Positions 18,191-20,380 of a stretch of 20,380 bases of DNA are shown here, one piece after another. This DNA is from Gammaproteobacteria bacterium (GTDB taxonomy: Bacteria > Pseudomonadota > Gammaproteobacteria > Steroidobacterales > Steroidobacteraceae). Every line of letters starts with the position of its first letter. Positions within the stretch are counted from its first letter, which is position 1. Position numbers and translations under genes: made by a program. Below the pieces are notes generated by a model, which saw nothing but the letters and a program-made list of their open reading frames with translations, was not told the DNA's origin and did no database searches. The stretch spans positions 1 to 20,380 of the forward strand of contig JASHUC010000538.1 of NCBI GenBank assembly GCA_030040235.1. Direction: 5' to 3'.

Positions 18191-19419
18191 GGCTCGAGGT
18201 CCCGTGCCGCGCTCGATTCAGCGCGCGCCGGTGCGCCCGGGTGCGCGGCGCGCCGGGTGCCCTCGATGAGCTCGAGAATCGCGGCCGCGGCGCGTTCTGC
18301 GCCGCCGAGACGCAGGCTCTCGTGCACGCGGCGGAACTCGCGCTCGAGCGCCACGCGCTGTGCGCGGTTCTCGAGGACCTCCAGCAGCGCCGCGCCGAGC
18401 GCCTCCGGGGTCGCCTGTTCCTGGAAGAACTCGGGCACGATCCGCCGTCCCGCCAGGAGGTTCGGCTGGGAGAAGTACGGCACCTTCACGAGGCGCAGCC
18501 GTTTGATCGCAAAGGCGGTGAGCGCCGCGAAACGGTAGGCGACCACCATGGGACGCTTGCACAGCAGCGTTTCGAGTGTCGCCGTCCCGGAGGCCACGAG
18601 CGCCGCATCGGCTGCCGTGAGCACCCTCTGAGCCTGGCCGTCCACGACGGTGAGGCCGCCTGCGCCCTGCTCGCGCATCTGGCGCTCGAAGACGGCACGC
18701 ATCTCGGCGGAGGCCATCGGCGCGAGGAACCTTACCGCGGGCCGGCGTGCCTGCACCCAGCGGGCGGCCGCGAGGAAATCGCCCGCGAGCCGCTCTACCT
18801 CCCCGAGGCGGCTCCCCGGCAACAGCGCGATGACGGGCGCGGCGGGATCCACCCCGAGCTCGCGCCGCGCGCGCGACTGATCGGCATCGAGCGGAATCTG
18901 ATCCGCGAGCGGATGGCCGACGAAGAGCGCCCGCACGCCGTGCCGTGCATAGAACTCCGCCTCGAACGGCAGCAGGCACAGGACGAGATCACAGGCGCGC
19001 CGGATCCGGCGCACCCGGCCCTGGCGCCATGCCCACACCTGTGGGCTCACGTATTGCACGGTCCTGATCCCCGCGCGCCTGAGCTGCCCCGCAAGGCCCA
19101 GGTTGAACGCCGGAGCATCGACGCCGATGAAGGCATCGGGCCGCTCGGCCGCAAACCGCGCGCGCAAGCGCCTGCGCAGCGCGATGAGTCGCGGCAGGTG
19201 CTTCAACGGCTCGATGAGTCCCATCACGGCGAGCTCGCGCGCCGCCGCCCATGTCTCGCATCCTGCCGCCTGCATGAGAGGACCGGCGACCCCGAAGCAC
19301 TTGAGGCTCGGCGCGCGCGCGCGCAACGCCCGAATCAGCGCCGCGCCGAGCTGATCGCCCGAGGACTCGCCGGCGACGAAACCGAGGGTGAGCGGGCGGG
19401 CGAGGCCGGGCGCGTTCAA
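18187..19419 (-). CDS. lpxB: Lipid-A-disaccharide synthase
   Basis: LpxB, a peripheral inner-membrane glycosyltransferase, joins UDP-2,3-diacylglucosamine and lipid X into the lipid A disaccharide. The 410-residue product shows [94 protein letters not shown] and [13 protein letters not shown]. It is somewhat longer than the 382 residues of E. coli, mainly from an Ala/Pro-rich tail that looks unstructured. The start is a TTG (19419-19417) overlapping the lpxA stop as TTGA; no ATG or GTG lies between it and the first conserved block. The TTG start, the lack of a strong Shine-Dalgarno and the overlaps on both sides suggest expression tied to lpxA translation. Confidence 0.96.
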   Translation of the reverse strand: MNAPGLARPLTLGFVAGESSGDQLGAALIRALRARAPSLKCFGVAGPLMQAAGCETWAAARELAVMGLIEPLKHLPRLIALRRRLRARFAAERPDAFIGVDAPAFNLGLAGQLRRAGIRTVQYVSPQVWAWRQGRVRRIRRACDLVLCLLPFEAEFYARHGVRALFVGHPLADQIPLDADQSRARRELGVDPAAPVIALLPGSRLGEVERLAGDFLAAARWVQARRPAVRFLAPMASAEMRAVFERQMREQGAGGLTVVDGQAQRVLTAADAALVASGTATLETLLCKRPMVVAYRFAALTAFAIKRLRLVKVPYFSQPNLLAGRRIVPEFFQEQATPEALGAALLEVLENRAQRVALEREFRRVHESLRLGGAERAAAAILELIEGTRRAAHPGAPARAESSAARDLEP

Positions 19420-20186
19420 CGGGTGAGGCTGCGGTCGGAGCGTCCGATGAAATCCACGAGCAGGCCGAGCTCGGGCTGCTCGCGGGCGAGCGCGGTGAGC
19501 CGCTCGAGGGCCTCCTCGAGCTTGAGCTCCATGCGGTAGAGAATCCGATAGGCGTGGCGGATGTGGCGAATCTGCTCCGGCGTGAAGCCGCGCCGCCGCA
19601 GACCCTCCGCGTTTACCCCGTGGTGCATGGCGGGATTCCCCGTGATGAGGACGTAGGGGGGCACGTCACGGCTCACCATCGCCCCGCCGCCGACGAATGC
19701 GTGCGCGCCGATCTTGCAGAACTGGTGCACGGCGCAGAGGCCACCGAGCTGGACCCAGGAGCCGATCTCGACATGGCCTGCGAGCGAGGCGCAGTTCGCG
19801 AACACGACGTGATCGCCGATGGTGCAATCATGCGCCACGTGGCTACAGGCCATGTAGAGGCCGTCGCTGCCGAGCGTCGTGACTCCTCTGTCGTGGGCCG
19901 TGCCGCGATTGACGGTGCAGAACTCGCGAAAGATATTCCGGTCGCCGATCTCGAGGCGCGTCGGCTCCCCCCGGTACTTCTTGTCCTGCGGCGCATCTCC
20001 GATCGAGGCGAACTGGAAGATCTGGTTGTCCGCGCCGATCCGGCTGGGGCCATTGACGACGGCGTGCGGACCGACGCTCGTGCGCGCCCCGATGACCACC
20101 TCGGGGCCGATGACGGCGTACGGGCCGACGGTCACATCGCCGGCGAGCTCGGCTCGCGGGGAAACCACCGCTCGCGAATCGATCAC
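19416..20186 (-). CDS. lpxA: UDP-N-acetylglucosamine acyltransferase
   Basis: LpxA transfers a 3-hydroxyacyl chain from acyl carrier protein to UDP-GlcNAc, the first step of lipid A synthesis. The 256-residue product has a left-handed beta-helix of hexapeptide repeats (about 5-190) and a C-terminal helical part. The catalytic His is His119 in HVAHDCTIG, with [18 protein letters not shown] and [10 protein letters not shown] also present. At the acyl-length ruler position (E. coli Gly173) this protein has Gly167 in FVGGGAM, which by analogy permits a long (C14-like) chain. The start is a GTG at 20186-20184 overlapping the fabZ stop as GTGA, with GGAGG seven bases upstream. LpxA is followed by lpxB with a TTGA overlap. 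Confidence 0.97.
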   Translation of the reverse strand: MIDSRAVVSPRAELAGDVTVGPYAVIGPEVVIGARTSVGPHAVVNGPSRIGADNQIFQFASIGDAPQDKKYRGEPTRLEIGDRNIFREFCTVNRGTAHDRGVTTLGSDGLYMACSHVAHDCTIGDHVVFANCASLAGHVEIGSWVQLGGLCAVHQFCKIGAHAFVGGGAMVSRDVPPYVLITGNPAMHHGVNAEGLRRRGFTPEQIRHIRHAYRILYRMELKLEEALERLTALAREQPELGLLVDFIGRSDRSLTR

Positions 20187-20380
20187 CTCGAGGCCTCCGG
20201 GGTGAGCATCATCTCGGCGCTCGCGACTTCGTCCGTACCGACGTGCGCCGTGGCGGAGAAGCGCCAGATCCCCTTCAGGCTTCGCTCCAAGCGCACCGCG
20301 AGGATGAGCTGATCGCCGGGCGTCACGGGCTTGCGGAACCGCGCCTTGTCGATCCCGACGAAGTAAAACTTCGTGTCATC
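20183..20380 (-). CDS. fabZ: 3-hydroxyacyl-ACP dehydratase FabZ (C-terminal part; 5' end beyond right edge)
   Basis: FabZ dehydrates 3-hydroxyacyl-ACP in fatty-acid elongation and competes with LpxA for 3-hydroxymyristoyl-ACP. Only the last 65 codons are in the window, reading [20 protein letters not shown] and then a typical hot-dog-fold strand region ([20 protein letters not shown]), ending with TGA at 20185-20183. The catalytic His and Glu lie upstream, outside the window. The stop overlaps the lpxA GTG by 4 nt, consistent with the conserved lpxD-fabZ-lpxA-lpxB order. Confidence 0.95.
   Translation of the reverse strand, partial: DDTKFYFVGIDKARFRKPVTPGDQLILAVRLERSLKGIWRFSATAHVGTDEVASAEMMLTPEASR

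Overview
The window is a GC-rich piece of a gammaproteobacterial housekeeping chromosome. Gene content and order (fabZ-lpxA-lpxB-rnhB-dnaE-accA-tilS-pyrG-kdsA-ftsB-ispD/ispF, then surE-pcm, then an RpfE-type gene-recJ-prfB-lysS) point to the Xanthomonadales/Nevskiales side of the class; that placement is an inference from synteny and protein character, not from a tree. LpxA, LpxB and KdsA show a Gram-negative envelope with lipid A and Kdo. I see no prophage, transposase, tRNA, rRNA or CRISPR array. Nearly everything is on the minus strand; only two small genes (a Mth938-like gene and an Smr-domain gene) run on the plus strand.

Reading in the direction of transcription, from right to left: a fabZ fragment at the right edge, lpxA, lpxB and rnhB are chained by 4-nt start/stop overlaps using GTG, TTG and ATG starts. 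They are followed closely by dnaE, accA, tilS, pyrG and kdsA. This block combines lipid A synthesis, replication, fatty-acid initiation, tRNA-Ile lysidine formation, CTP synthesis and Kdo synthesis. Next come ftsB (division) and a single in-frame IspD-IspF fusion (MEP isoprenoid pathway). The enolase gene commonly found between kdsA and ftsB is absent here, and so is truD between ispF and surE. The Smr gene converges on ispDF with a 28-nt overlap and diverges from surE-pcm.

Between pcm and the Mth938-like gene lies the only sizeable non-coding stretch (5020-5461). It is far more AT-rich in places than the rest and is packed with inverted repeats: a 146-bp module with 17-bp terminal inverted repeats, a chain of hairpins ending in an intrinsic-terminator shape, a very stable GC hairpin, and a 28-bp palindrome in an AT-rich island. 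It is the most unexplained part of the window.

Left of it, the Mth938-like gene and an RpfE-like gene diverge from an 18-bp gap that holds two overlapping -10-like hexamers placed so that both mRNAs could be leaderless. The RpfE-like gene is coupled to recJ (GTGA overlap). After a short gap with a candidate extended -10 promoter comes prfB, whose RF2 reading frame is broken by a UGA at codon 25 inside a classic programmed +1 frameshift site, and then lysS, cut by the left edge.
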